Source of the DNA: Chlorella sorokiniana
Taxonomy: Eukaryota; Chlorophyta; Trebouxiophyceae; Chlorellales; Chlorellaceae
Direction: 5' to 3'
Assembly (NCBI GenBank): GCA_025917655.1
Contig: CP084611.1
Coordinates: 1,178,001 to 1,242,000 of the forward strand
DNA: 64,000 bases
A program made the position numbers and the translations under genes. Every line of letters starts with the position of its first letter. The stretch's first letter is position 1. Below, piece after piece: positions 9,552 to 21,600 of the stretch. The notes under the pieces were generated by a model that saw nothing but the letters and a program-made list of their open reading frames with translations, was not told the origin of the DNA and searched no databases.

Positions 9552-12031
9552 TTTACAAACTATGTCACATCCTGATTAGTACATATCACATTATGTTCGT
9601 TGGTACCTGTCCATATCGCTTCAATGGAAGTGAGGCCAACGCGTGAGAGCATTGCAAGCCAGCACGACAGCTGCGGTTGAACGACAGTGTTCTTGCGCAT
9701 GGAGGTGCAAGAATTTGGTTAGGCACTAAGGATGGGCGTTCGGGGATTGGCAGTTTTGTCAGGGTGCATCAAAAAGCAAACTTGAAAAAGCGCAATAGGT
9801 CGTGTGGACTCACATAACTAGATTGCACATGTGCGGGGGCAGGCAAAGCTGCGTCACGGGTGGTCACGGCATGCAACACCTACCATGATTGGCCCATGTG
9901 CGGCTCATGCTGCAACAGGCTGCACAGCCCACGCAGCAGTTTGGAGAGATGCTGGCGCTCATGCTCAGCCTCGATGGACAGGAAGGCGGCAGCACTCTGG
10001 CTGGCAGCTGCCGGGCAGGCAGGCCTCAGTCCTGGCAGCGGCGTTGCTTCCTGCCGCTGCCGTGGCGGTGCCCACGCTTGGGCCGCTCGTTTGGGGGAAA
10101 CAGGCGACGCGCCCGGATACGGGCAGCGCAATGAGGTGCTGCACCAATGCTGCTCGATCGATCGTCCACGTACAACTAAGTAACCTTCTCCTGGCACTGC
10201 ATTGCATGAAACAGGTGCATGGGCATATGGCGTGGGCTAGGGAAAGGCAGCCTGGCGAGCCTGAGCACTCTTAGGCGCCCGCATCTGCTGGCCCAGGCCC
10301 CACCCACCTTCCATTATGTGGCACGGTGGCAGTTGCTGCCAGCTAATATAGCATGCATGGTGCGACGCCTTGAGCGAGGCGTCAGTGTGGTTGTAAGAAG
10401 CGGGAGCCGACACTTTGCTGGCTGTGGTGCCAGGTGGAGTCGGGTGGTGAAGTGGCGGCACGCTGAGGCCGACCATGAGGCCGGTGCGAGTGGCGCAGGG
10501 GCCCTCCGCGAGCAGTGGCGCATCACAACCACCAACTATACGAGGAATAGCATCCAGTGGGCTTCCGTTGGTCCCCGCCGCGCTTCCTGCGGAAGGTGCT
10601 GGCACAACAGGGTGAATAGTAGCTCTCAAGTCACGCAGAATGCTGGATCGCCAATTGAAGCCTTATTTTGGGCAGACAGAAGACAGCGTGCCTTGGTTCT
10701 TGGCGTGGTTCTTGGCCGGCTCTGGTAGGCGACTTCTGCTACGTTTGTCGCAATCAAAGTGATCCATCCGATCGCATGTCAGTCTTCAAGCTTCTGCTCG
10801 TTAGGTAAAAGCCGTCACACGGCAGGGCTCATCCTGCGCACCAACATGTGAGGCCGAAGGTGGTCGAATCGGCAGTAAACCGGCTTGTGCTTCTCGGAAG
10901 AAAATAAACAGACAACCAGGCGACAGCCCCTTCCCCTCATGAGTCCTACCCAGCAGTACCCCTCCTAGGACAACCTCCTTAGCACCCAATTCTACGCTCA
11001 AGCAAATCCAATGACCCAAAAATGCAGTGAAAACAGAAGAAACGAGGTGCGCGCTCCAAAACAGCGCACCCAGGGCGGTCATGGCCTGGCGGCGGGACGA
11101 TGAAGCCTGGAAGTGGCAACAGAAGCTGACGTTTCAATGCAGCTCGGCCGCCTTAGCTCTTTCTAAAAGACTCCATGCTGACTTGTAGCTTCTGTTATTA
11201 CGAGATCAACCCAAGTCAGCTGTATCGTCCCCCTGCAATGCGGTGAGCCTGACAGGGCAGCTGCAACAGTGTATCAGGCTTCGCATCAATAGGCAGACAA
11301 CACGCATTCAGGCTTACATAGTAAGGTCTGCCGAGGGCACATGCAGCAAAAGTGTGCGGGCAGCTTTTGTCGAGGCGTCCATCAATGGCACCGCCAAAAG
11401 GAGGTATGCGACGTGCATTGGAGCCGTGGACATCAAGAAAACCCTCAGAAAGGCGCAAAAGAAGGTGGCGACCGAAAGGCCAGAGCTTGGGCAGGAAGTC
11501 TAAGCCAGCAATGCAAAACAAAGAAAGAAGTGGGTGCTTGTAACGAATCAAAAAAGGCGACACAAGTCTGCACGTGTACAATGATAAGTAAAAGGACAGC
11601 CAGCGGCGTCAGAGAGCGTGAATGCAAAGGGCTGCACAGGGGCACCACCGGCATAGCAACGGAGGCATAGCAGGCAACCAACGGTGCAGTGGTCAACCAC
11701 GCTACAATATAAATATGAAGGAATGCGAAAGGAATGGGGAAGGGGGCATGCGTCGATAATATCACAGCAGGATGCAATGCGAGTCCTGCTCGGGGCCCCG
11801 CGGATGTGCGAGGCCGCTGTGTTGAACAGCTTAGTAGTTTATGGTACACGACCACGGAAGTTAGTCGCATTGCATCGGGTCAGTAAGTGAGTGGGGTTGC
11901 ATGAAGCAAAGCAAAAAGGAGTTCTTATTTTACGTGCCAAGGAGTGAGGGAAAATCGACTGCCAAGCGGCTGGTGCATGCACAGCGCCAGTCGCCGTCCT
12001 GCTGGATGTGGCAGTCCTCCGGTGTATGATC
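9552..12031. other. gene-poor intergenic region, lower GC
   Basis: About 2.5 kb with visibly lower GC than its surroundings and no open frame that reads like a conserved protein. Scattered frames of 60-170 codons exist on both strands, but none shows domain-like composition or good exon borders. It holds the promoter of the large minus-strand gene (start 9551) and possibly the 3' end of a doubtful gene further right. I see no tRNA, inverted repeat or transposase. Confidence 0.5.
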
Positions 12032-13523
12032 TTAGCTGGTGCGCCAGACACCCACTCTGATGATCTTACCAGACCTGGCTGGAGTACAGCATGCAGCAGC
12101 TAAGACCTCCGCTGTGCTGCCATCAAGCTGTGATTTTCTCCCACTGTCCGGCCAACTGCTCCGCAGCAAAGCAGAGCGATTAGCTGCAGCAGCGCCGCGT
12201 GGTCCTCGTGCCACTGGTGCAGGATGGTTAGCGGAGCTGGGAGCAGTGCCCTGAGAACTGCTCCCAGCTCCGCTACTGCCAGGGCAGGTGGCGGACTGAC
12301 AGCTGGAAAACTTGCGCGGGCCAACAAGCTGGGCAACAGCGCAGTGAGCAGGCCAGGAGCCGTGCACATCGGCTGCTGCAGCTGCTTGTGCTGACACTGG
12401 GGAGGGCTGACTGCTGCGGAGGCCGGCTGGGGCCCGCGCAAGATGGCACCTGTCGCAGGCACTCGGTATGGAACTGCCCGGGGTCGGCTGGATGCAGGTC
12501 TCCGCACAACCAAGTAGCCCTGGCCAGGAACTGCAGGCGAGCACAGTTGAGTGGATCAAAGATCAGAAACATTGGTGCGGTGCTGCACCAGGTTCACAGA
12601 GGTGCCTTCACACGGGTGCCACCACCCACGGGGACCGGCGGTTCGTGTGGAGCACTCCCCACCTCGGAAAATGTGGCAGGGTGGCAGCCTGCTGGCAATT
12701 TGTCGAACAAGCTCCTCCGTTGATGCAGCAGGGCTGGCGCCAAGCGCAGGGCTGGCGGCACTGCAAGCTGTAGCGGCGCCATTGACGGCCGTCGCAGTTG
12801 CAAAGGTGATGGTCCTCGCGTGTGGCTCGCCGGTATGAGGGGTGCTCACACCGAGCTCGGTGGCGATGGAGGTGCTATCCTGCCTGCTTAAGAGCCCAGC
12901 GAGCGGTCGACCTGCGTATGTGCCCAAACTAGCTTCAGTGGGGGCCGGGGGCGAGCGACATGGACCCATCAGCAGAAAGCATGTGCGCAACTCACTGGAG
13001 CGATCAGATGCGGAGGAGCGTGGTGATGCTTCATCCGTGCTTGTCACATTTCTGCGGGTTCTCTGGGCTAGTTCTGCTGCCCGCTCTGCGCAGGCTCGCA
13101 TGCCGGTTGTCACAAGATCAAATCCAGCTTGTGGTGTGGCTCCCGGGTTACTCTCGGAGGCAGAAGACACGAGTGGATGTGGTTGCTGGGCTAAGGAGCT
13201 CCCGGCGTCAGTGAAACACGCCGCAGCAGAACACATGCGCGACCCGTAGTGCGGAAACTCAATCGCTGGCCTGGGATGACATGTACAAAGATGCCCCCAC
13301 CCAAGTGCCCCCGGCCCCCGGGTGCCCCCACCCCCACGCTCTCTCCAGGGGCTCCTTTCAAGCAGCTCAGCGCAGGGAGGCGATCGGGAAGAGCACGTCT
13401 GTTGTGAGCCAACGAGCGCAATTTGGCCACAGGACTGGCCATCCATTGTATGCCCCCCTCCTCAGCGAGTGCGGACGCAAGTGGGCTTGCCGCCGTTGAC
13501 GCCTTCACCACGGGCTGAGGCAT
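12032..13523 (-). CDS. doubtful hypothetical gene
   Basis: The function is unknown and the gene is uncertain. A minus-strand frame stays open for 296 codons (13446-12556), rich in Ser, Thr, Ala and Arg, with segments such as MRACAERAAELAQRTRR and AASTEELVRQIASRL. Just downstream, another frame has helical leucine-rich segments (ELGAVLRALLPAPLTIL, DHAALLQLIALLCC) that could be a further exon. An ATG at 13523 begins a plausible N-terminus (MPQPVVKASTAASPLAS). The plus strand also has a 135-codon frame here, so composition alone does not decide the strand. Only about 140 bases separate the proposed start from the methyltransferase stop at 13662. Transcript data would be needed to accept it. Confidence 0.28.
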
Positions 13524-13661
13524 TGCCTGGCTGTTCTAGCGCTGCCTGATATGTACAGGATCTCCACTTAGGCAACCTCTTGTTTGTTTAGAAGACGCAG
13601 TGTTGTGCTCCTGCGCCGTGCGGCTGGCAAGGCCTGCAAGCCAGGCGGCTGTCGCTCAGGC

Positions 13662-15881
13662 CTACAGCCGCCGCAAGCAGACCACAGCCCGGTACGCCTC
13701 ATCATGATCCAGGCCCACACCAGCGTCAAAGTCACCGTGCGCCTCCAACACCTGACATCCGGGGGAGGGGGCCGCGGGCGGCGGTTACTGTGCTGAGCCA
13801 GCTCCGGGGTGGCCCCGTGCGCCAGCTGGCAGCGCAGCAGCCCTGCAAGGTGGCCCCTGCCTGCATCCTGGAGCGCGCCCGCTCTCTTGACCTGAGCAAG
13901 CAACCGTGATGGCAGGCAAGCTTCAAACCCACCTGGAAGCCACCAGCGCGAGCCAGCAGATCTATTTCCTGCAGGGTGAACTGGCGCTGCGGGAGGGGAA
14001 GCAGCATGCAGGGACCTCTGTGCAAGCTGCCAGTTGCACACAGCTGGACCCGCTGCATCACCTCAAAGGTTGCCGGAGCGCCTGCGCGTAGGTACTGGCC
14101 CCCATACCTTGCCCCACCCACCGTCATTGCCCACAGCTGAACAGCGTGTAACACCTGCCAGATGCTCGTGCACCCCCCACCACCACCACCCACTCACCCA
14201 CCCACCTCCACACCCACCCTGTTCACACACCTGCGCCACCTTCTCCACATCGCTGCTCCGCAACTCGTCCCCTTCGTACACGCTCAGCCCCACTGTACGG
14301 TACAGGACCTGCAGCAGTATGGAGGGGCCTTGGCTGGAAGCAACACAGGCTGCGGAGGAGGCTGCCCTGGCCGCGGCCGCTGCCGCCGCACCTGCTGCTG
14401 CGAATCAAACTCGTCCCCCTCACGCCCCCACTCCACCAGCACAGTCTTGCTGCCGTCCTCGCTCTGCGGCCAGGGAGGGAGGGGGAGGTTCTCAGGCAGC
14501 CAGGGCCAGGGAGTCGGGCAAGCACGACGTGGGGGCCGCGGCTGTGCATCCTGCGCCGCTGGGCCCGCTGCAGAGAGCCCTCACGCAAGCACGCCTCCAC
14601 CTTCCGGCAGCAGCCTGCGCTGCAATGCATGGGCTGGCAAACACGCTGCTGCCGCCGTGCTGCCCTGAGGTTGACAGACACATTGCACGAATGCCACCAA
14701 CTCACGGCGTCACGATCCGCTGCCCCCACGTGCCCCCCACCCACACAACCCACACCTGCGCGTCCCAGGCCTCCACGTACTGCTCGTCATCCAGGCAGTA
14801 CCCACCCCACAGCTCAGCAGGGTGGGGCAGCTCCAGCACCAGCAGGCCGCCAGAACGGACCGCGGCGCTGCACGCAGAGAGGGGGCAGGCCCCTCTTTGC
14901 GCCTTGGCTGCGGGCGCGCCTGCTGCAGCGGCGGCTTGCCCCGCCCGATCAGGCACAGGCCCCGCTGCGGGGCTGCAGCGGTGATGCAGCCGTGCCACCC
15001 GCACTGCCGCCATCAGACAGTCAACCCCTGCCCGTCACCCACCCCAGCTCTTGGAAGCAGGCCAGCGCAGCCCCATTGTCCAGGCAATGCGCCAGGCTGC
15101 CCAGCAGCACTGCTGCAAGGTCGGCGGGCGCCGCCAGCCGCGCAGCCCAGCCCGGCGCCGCCATGTCGGCCTGCAGCGTGGTCAGCCTGCTGCCCACGCC
15201 CGCGGCGTCCGCCAGCCGCGACGCGTAGGCCAGCATGGCTGGGGAGAGGTCGAGGGCGTTGGCCGCTGCGCCCGTGGCCGCGGCGATGGCGGTGGCGTGG
15301 CGAGCGGGGCCGCTGGCCACCTCCAGGAAGTGTGCCATGGGGCCCTGGCAGTGCCGCTGGTACATGGCCAGCAGGTGGGCAGTCTGTGGGGCGAGCCAGG
15401 GCGAAAGGGGCGGAGGAACACGGGATGGGAGCGCTGTGCAGTCGGCGCCGGAAGCTGCAGGCAGCTCCCGGATCAGAAGCTCCCACCCCTTGAGCCCCAC
15501 CTCCTTCTCAAAGTCCCGGAAGTTGAAGGCTATGTCGTAGACCTCGGGGTCCTGGTAGGCGTTGCACCTCACGCTCGCTGCGCCTCGCCGCCCCGACGGC
15601 AACCTGCTGCTAGGCGCCCGCCCGCTCGGCACCTGCCGCAAGAGGCTACGTGAGCTATGCGATGCTTGCGAAAGCGTCTGCACCGGCGGCAGCCTATTGC
15701 AGCATAAACCTTGAGAAAGTACTCCAAGAAACAGAGCTGAAAGCTGGCCTTACCCGTTGTCTGCTGCTGGGGCCGCCGCCACCTGCCGCCTTGCCCGCTG
15801 GCGGAGAACACGCTGAGCTGCTGCAGAGCTCGAGGTGCAATGCGCGTGTAACAATATTACAAAACCGCCGTTGTGATACAT
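13662..15881 (-). CDS. SAM-dependent methyltransferase, probably plastid-targeted
   Basis: Class I methyltransferase of the Methyltransf_25/11 type; the substrate is unknown. The exon at about 15.6-15.5 kb has a basic Ser/Arg-rich leader ending VRCNA, like a chloroplast transit peptide, then YQDPEVYDIAFNFRDFEKE. The next exon (about 15.39-15.05 kb) carries the SAM-binding core: motif I region FLEVASGPARHA (an altered GxGxG), the acidic residue after beta-2 in NALDLSPAMLAYA, then LQADM and LGSLAHC. Further exons read LLVLELPHPAELWGG, TVLVEWGREGDEFDS, GLSVYEGDELRSSDVEK, FTLQEIDLLARAGGF and finally AHGDFDAGVGLDHDEAYRAVVCLRR, with stop TAG at 13662-13664. The last two match the C-terminal strand pattern of these enzymes. 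The start is uncertain: an ATG at 15881 with donor GTAAGG near 15760 splices in phase, but no ATG lies in the next exon's frame. Confidence 0.75.
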
Positions 15882-16290
15882 GCCCGCAAGCCACAGAGCC
15901 AAATAGCCGCCCTGCGGTTAGGTTGCATACCGCCATTCGCGTGCACAAGCCGACGGGGCTCTAAGACCAAACGTGTTTAAATCGGATGGGCTTGCGCTGT
16001 TGATTGCAACGCATGCAGGCCGTATAACTGGCTGTTGCTCAGTGCGGGGAGCCACTGCTTTGGACCGCCACCAACACCACAGCACCACAGCACGGGCACC
16101 TAATGCAGCAAGGCTTCCCACAAAGCACAAGCCCTCATGCATGACCAACCCATTCAAGAGTCTAAGTCTACAATGAACAGCGTGGTGAGCTCGACAATAT
16201 GATGCCAAGCACGTTTGAAATGTGAGCAGGTAAAGCGAACAGGGATTGTTTGCGTGTCACATTTGGTCAACAAAAACTGTATGCAGTGCT
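15882..16290. other. intergenic region between two minus-strand genes
   Basis: About 410 bases holding the 3' flank of the Gln-rich gene and the promoter side of the methyltransferase gene. GC is lower here. I see no coding exon and no obvious signal. Confidence 0.5.
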
Positions 16291-18415
16291 TCACAATATT
16301 TCAATCCATTCGTCATCGTCGTCATCCTCAACGCTGTCAGGTGAGGCAGGCCCGCTGCCTACAGGCGGTGCCGTGGGCGAACCCGCTGCCGCCGTCGGCT
16401 CCGCCTTCGTCGGCATGGCGGGCACCGGCCCCCGTTTGGTACTGGGTGCAGCACGCCGTGCGCGATGGGCACGGCTGCCCTGACGGTTCATTATTGGGCG
16501 CCAGGGCAGGGCGTTTGCTGGGGGGGCGCAGGCGGAGCCGGTCGCAGAGCAGAGGCATGGCGCTTGTGCCCGCCTGCTTCTGTGCACAGCGGCGACGGTG
16601 CAGCAAGCTGAGCACCAGCGGGGGCGCAGCGGCATCCTGGGTGCCTGTGGACACATCAGACGGCTTCGGCTGTTGCTGCGGCTCCTCAAGCTGCTGATGC
16701 TGAAGTTGCTGATGCGGCTGCCGTTGCTGCTGGGGCGGCAGGTCTGGTTGCTGCTGAGGTTGCTGGTCAGGCTCCTGCTGCTGCGGTTGGGGTTGCTGGC
16801 ATGGCTGCTGCTGCTGCTGCTGAGATGGCTGGAGCTGCTGCTGCTGCGGCGGCGGCGGCGGAGCTGTCCCTCCATGCTGCGGCGGCGCTTGCTGCTGTGC
16901 CGGCAGCCCCGCAGGCGGGATCCCCTGCTGGCTAGCCTCCCGCTGCGGATGCTGCTGCTGGGCCAGCACCGCACCCGCAGGCACACCCACTGCGAGGGGA
17001 ACAGCTGGCGGCTGCTGGGGCTGCTGGGCTGCGCTGCGTGCCGGCTGCACATGCACCTGCTGCGGCATCTGCTCCGCATGCGACGGCTGCTGCTGCGGCG
17101 CCGCAGAGCCCTGCCCCTGCACCCCGCCTGGCGCGGCCTGCCCCGAGGTTTGAGCCGGCCGTGACCTGGGCTGCAGCCCCAGAATGTACCTTGCCTGGTC
17201 AGTGGAGACTCCCAGGCTGGCAAGGATGGCGTCGCGGCGAGCCTTGTCGCTGGGGTGTAGGCCGTGCAGGGCCTGCCTCAGCAGCCGCCTCCACTCTGCC
17301 AGACTCCTGCCAGCGAGCTGCTGCTGGTGCTGCGGCGGCGGTGCGAGCGCCGCTGGATGCGTGAGTTGTTGCTGCTGCGCAGAGGGCTGTTGCTGCCCAA
17401 CTTGCTGCAGCTGTGCCGCCCGTCCAGGAACATGATGTTGCCCAAAGACGGGCACAATCAGAGGAGTTGAGCTCAGCACCTGCTGACGCTGGCTCAATGC
17501 CTGCCCCATCATGATTTGCCCCTGCACAGCTGCCGCATTTGTCAGCCAAGCGGCACCCCCAGGCTGCAAGGCAAGCCTTGCGCCGCTGGCAGGCAGCAGT
17601 GCAGGGAACCGTGCGCGCTGCACGCCTTGTGCTGCTGCTGCCGTTGCCGCGGCCGCCTGCAAGCTCCTCACTTGCGCTGCAGCCGCCAGCTGAGCCCTGT
17701 AAGCAGTCTGCAGAGCCGTTCCAACATGCGGCGGGGCCGCTGACACCGTTACTGAGCTTAGGGCTGCGCCACCTGCGGTATCTGGCGCCGACAGCCCCAC
17801 AACGGGGTGCCCCTGAACCACGGTGATGAGCTGTTGCGCTGGCTGCGCCTGCTGCCTGTGCAGATGCTGCCCGTGCTGCTGCACATGCTGCGATGCTGCT
17901 TGCGCCTGCTGCCCTGGCTGCGAGCCCTCTGGCTGCGGCTGTTGCTCGGTGCGTGCATGCGGCGTTGCCTGGCCAGGCTGCTGCCGCTCGTTGAGCAGCT
18001 GGCTGGTTGATTCCTCGGACAACTGCACAGCATGCTGTGAATGGTACTGTACCTCTCGCAGACCTGCAGCAGGAGGACGCGCAGGCCTCTAGGCATTGAT
18101 GGCACACCCGGATGGATGTGTGGGCCAGGCCCGGCGTGACGGGGGTGGCGGCAGGCGGCAGTGCAACAGCTCACAAGCCACCGTGTGCGCCGCCAGCATA
18201 GTAAAGCTCCGATGGTCCGGCGCCAGGGCCAACTGCACGCGAAGGCAAGGGTACAGTTGTTTCGTTGCCGGAACTGACAGGCAAGGTGCCCAGGTTAAGC
18301 CTCTTGCACTCACTTGCTCAACAAGCTTATTAACTCGCTCGATGCCGACTTCTGCGGCCTTCCAGGCTCGGTTCAGAGCGTCCTGACCGGCGGGCTGGAG
18401 CTGTTCGGCTAACAT
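16291..18415 (-). CDS. Gln-rich nuclear-type protein with acidic C-terminus
   Basis: A putative transcription-associated protein; the family is not identified. Exon 1 starts at ATG 18415 and is helical (QDALNRAWKAAEVGIERVNKLVEQ), ending at a strong donor GTGAGT. The next exon reads LALAPDHRSFTMLAAHTVACELLHCRL. The main exon (about 18.05-16.5 kb) encodes some 500 residues dominated by Gln, Pro and Ala, with a short ordered segment (SLAEWRRLLRQALHGLHPSDKARR) and polyQ runs. The last part changes frame to reach the very acidic end SVEDDDDDEWIEIL, stop at 16291. Long Gln-rich stretches with an acidic tail are common in activators and Mediator-like subunits, but no KIX or other named domain is visible, so the role is inference. 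Confidence 0.62.
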
Positions 18416-18652
18416 AGCATCTCATAGTGCTGTGGGTGCGCAGGTGTGTATGGATGCCAGTTTCATAATAAGCGCACCGACCTGTACGGCTGCCCGGCTG
18501 CAAGCGCGCCCGCTCGCTCGTACCGCCGCACGGTGCAGCGAGCGGAGGGGGTCAAAATCAACAGCAAGTTCAGCGGCGACGTCATTGTGAGCGAAAATTG
18601 GTATGCAATCCTTGTAAAGATTGCTGGGCACGCTGCCAGCTGCTGCCCCGCA

Positions 18653-21600
18653 TCAAAGCCGCGTGAACAGCGTCAGCTGCTCCGCCGCCGCCGTCTCCGC
18701 GTCCTGCATCACCGCCAGCAGGAAGGGCTGCACCGGGTGGAAGAGGTAGACCACGTGGGAGCGCGCCGCCGCGGGCCGCCCACCTGCAGCGCAAGTTGCA
18801 GGCAGCTACATCGCAGGCATGCACGCATGGCCAGGAGCGGCAGCCCCAGCCTGCACGCCCTTCCAACCGCCCCGAAGCATGCACGCAATGCAACCACCCC
18901 GGGCCGGCCCGGGCCCAGCGTGGCAGGCAGGAGCAGGAGCACAGGCAGGCGTGGCGGGGCGCACCGGCCTCCTGCGCGCGGGTCTGGGGGGCTGCAGGTG
19001 TTCGGGGTCGAGGCGGAAGCGCAGGCGCTCCGGCTGGCGGCGGCACATGAACTTGATGGAGCGGTGGGGCGGGTGGTGGGGCGGATGGTGCCGCCCACGG
19101 CGCGCTCGTCGAAGCAGTACAGGTCGGGGTCTGCGGGCAGTACGCGTGGGCGCAGCATGACGTGTGGGGAAGCCTGGCAGCCCGGCAGCCAGGAGCCGCG
19201 CGCGCTTGCCCAGCACAGCCCAGCGGCAAACAGGAACTGCTCACAGGCAGATGCTCTAGTCTTGGCGCCCCCATCCCCCACCCGCTTCCCCACCCACCCA
19301 CCCAGGTATGGCGTGAGCTGCCGCATCTGGCTGGAGGCGGGCAGCTCGTCAGGCAGGCGGCGGCGCAGCTCCTGCGCAGCGGGGGGGCAGCATGCTGTAG
19401 CGCAGGGGGGTCGCAGAGCTTTGCCGCCCTGTGGCTGCTGGACTGGCCAGGGCCCACAGCCACAGCCCAGCGCGCCCAAGCGGGTCCTGGCACGGCATCG
19501 CCAGACGCAGCGCGCCAGCGGGCTGCCAGGGCTGCGCCATCCCCCTGCCCCCACAACCCCCGCACTGCAAGCCTCGCAGCCCCTCCCCCATGCCCCCGCT
19601 TGCCCTCGCCGCCAGCTGGGGTCGCGCAGCTGCTGCTCCCGCGCCGCACGCGAGCCGCCCGGCGCCGCCGCCCAGCGCTCCCATTCGGTGGCGCAGCCGC
19701 AGGGGCAGTCGTGGCCGCCGTGGAAGGCGCCCGGCTGCGCGGCGAACCAGGCTGCCAGCTGGGGGAGTGCGCGGGAGGAGGCGCTCCACCTCGGCGGTGC
19801 CCAGGTTGTAGAGCATGAGGTAGCTGCCGTGGTGGCCGCCGGCGGTGGGGGCCTGCAGGCGGGCGCGGCAGCCAGGCTGGGCTGCAGGCGGGCAGACTGG
19901 CAGCCGCGTGGCCGGCTCGTGCACAGACCTGGCCTGCTGCTGAGGAGGGGGGCAGACATGCGGCCCACCGCCGCCCGGGTACACCTCAGGGCAAGGGTTC
20001 CTGTGAGAGCCCACCCACCACCCACCCACCACCCACCCACCCGTGGTGGTTCCGGTGAGGCCCCGCCAGCATCTCGGGCGGGCACCAAAGGATGAGCAGG
20101 CGCTGCTCGTCCAGCAGCTGGGCCTGCAGGGGCAGATGACCGCGGTGGCGCAGCAACGTGGCAGAACCAACGCACAGGGCCAGCGACACCTTGCGTGCAG
20201 GCTGCAGGGCGGAGGCGTGTCCCGAGCCCCCAGCAGAGCAGAGCAGAACGCCAGCCCGGCTGCCTCGACGCCGCGGCCCACCTTCCACATCAGCAGCTCC
20301 AGGTGCGACTCGAAATAGTAGAAGAAGCGGTCCAGGGGGCGCCGCCAGTTGAGCACCGCGCCGCCGTCGCCGAAGCCCGGTGCCGCCGCTGCCGGCCTGC
20401 CGCCCAGCAGCCCCGCCAGGCTGCCGCTGCTGCTCGTCCGGGCGCGGCGGGGGCAACGCGCCGCCCCCGCCGCCTTTGCCAGGCTGCCGGTGCTGCCGCT
20501 GGCGCGTGGCAGGCCCGCCGCGGAGTGGCTGCCCGGCGGCGCCGCCTGGGTGGCGGCCGCCGCCGCCGCCGCTGCCGCCGCTTGCTGCGCCTCTCGGAAG
20601 AGGCAGGCCAGCAGGCTCTGCTTGAGGCCGCTGATGAGCAGCGGATAGGCCGCCGCCTCATCCTCCTCGCCGTCCTCTTCGCCGCCATCGCCGCCCTCCG
20701 AGGCCGAGTCCAGCTCCCCGCCCAGCTGCGCCGCCGCCGGCTGCGTCGTGGGCGGCTGAGCGGAGCCGCCGCTGTCGCCGCCGCCCCCAAGGCGGAGCTC
20801 CCTGGAGCAGCCCTGGCCGCGCCAGCGGGGGCCGGCGTGCAGGGGCGGCTGCGGCGTGGGCGGCGTGGGAGCCTGCGTTGCGCCGCTCCGTCCCGAGGCC
20901 AGGGCTTGCAGCGAGGGGAAGGAGCCGGAGGTGGGCAGGGAGGGCACCTCCCGCTGCTGCGCGCGCTGCCGCTCCTGCTGCAGGCGCAGCCGCCGCTCCC
21001 GCTCCTGCTGCTGCGCTATCACCCACGCGTCGTCCTCCTGCAGGGGGCGGCAGGTGTGGGGAGCGGTACCGTGGGGCGGGACAGGCGGGCCCAGGCTGGT
21101 CGTTGGGGCAGCGGGGTTAAAGGTGGGGCGCAGGCGGGTTTGGCAGGGCAGGCGGCTTGGGCTGGTGGCGGGCCAGCCAGCTGGAAGCAAGCCAGCTCAG
21201 CAGCCGGGCCCAGCAGCCCGCGGCGCACCCGGCAGTGCTCCCCAACCGAGCGCAGGAAGAGGAAGCGCCCGCGGGCAGCAGGTGCAGCAGGTGCAGCGTC
21301 TGGCTGGCCAGCTGCAGGGGGAGGTGGGGGGCAGAGGGCATGCGGCTTTGCCTTGGCTTGGCGCAAGCTCAGGGCACCGGGTGCTCACGCGGCTGCACTG
21401 CGTCAGCAAGGAGGGTGCAGCGGCCCGAGTGAGCCGCTGCGCTCACCCCCAGCACCAGCAGCAGCTGCCCCCGCAGGTGGGCCCCCTGGTTGCGCGCCAG
21501 CTCCACGTAATCGCGCCGCACGCTGTGCCTGTCCAGCAGAGCGCCGCTGGCGAGGTCCAGCTGTGAGACGGGGGCGACAGGGCGGCAGGGGGAGGGGGCA

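Noticed and set aside
9552-12031. A possible transposon or virus-like element in the gene-poor stretch
   Set aside because: I found no transposase, reverse transcriptase, integrase, terminal repeat or target duplication.
18446-20095. A 549-codon plus-strand frame opposite DET1
   Set aside because: The minus strand matches DET1 over the same stretch.
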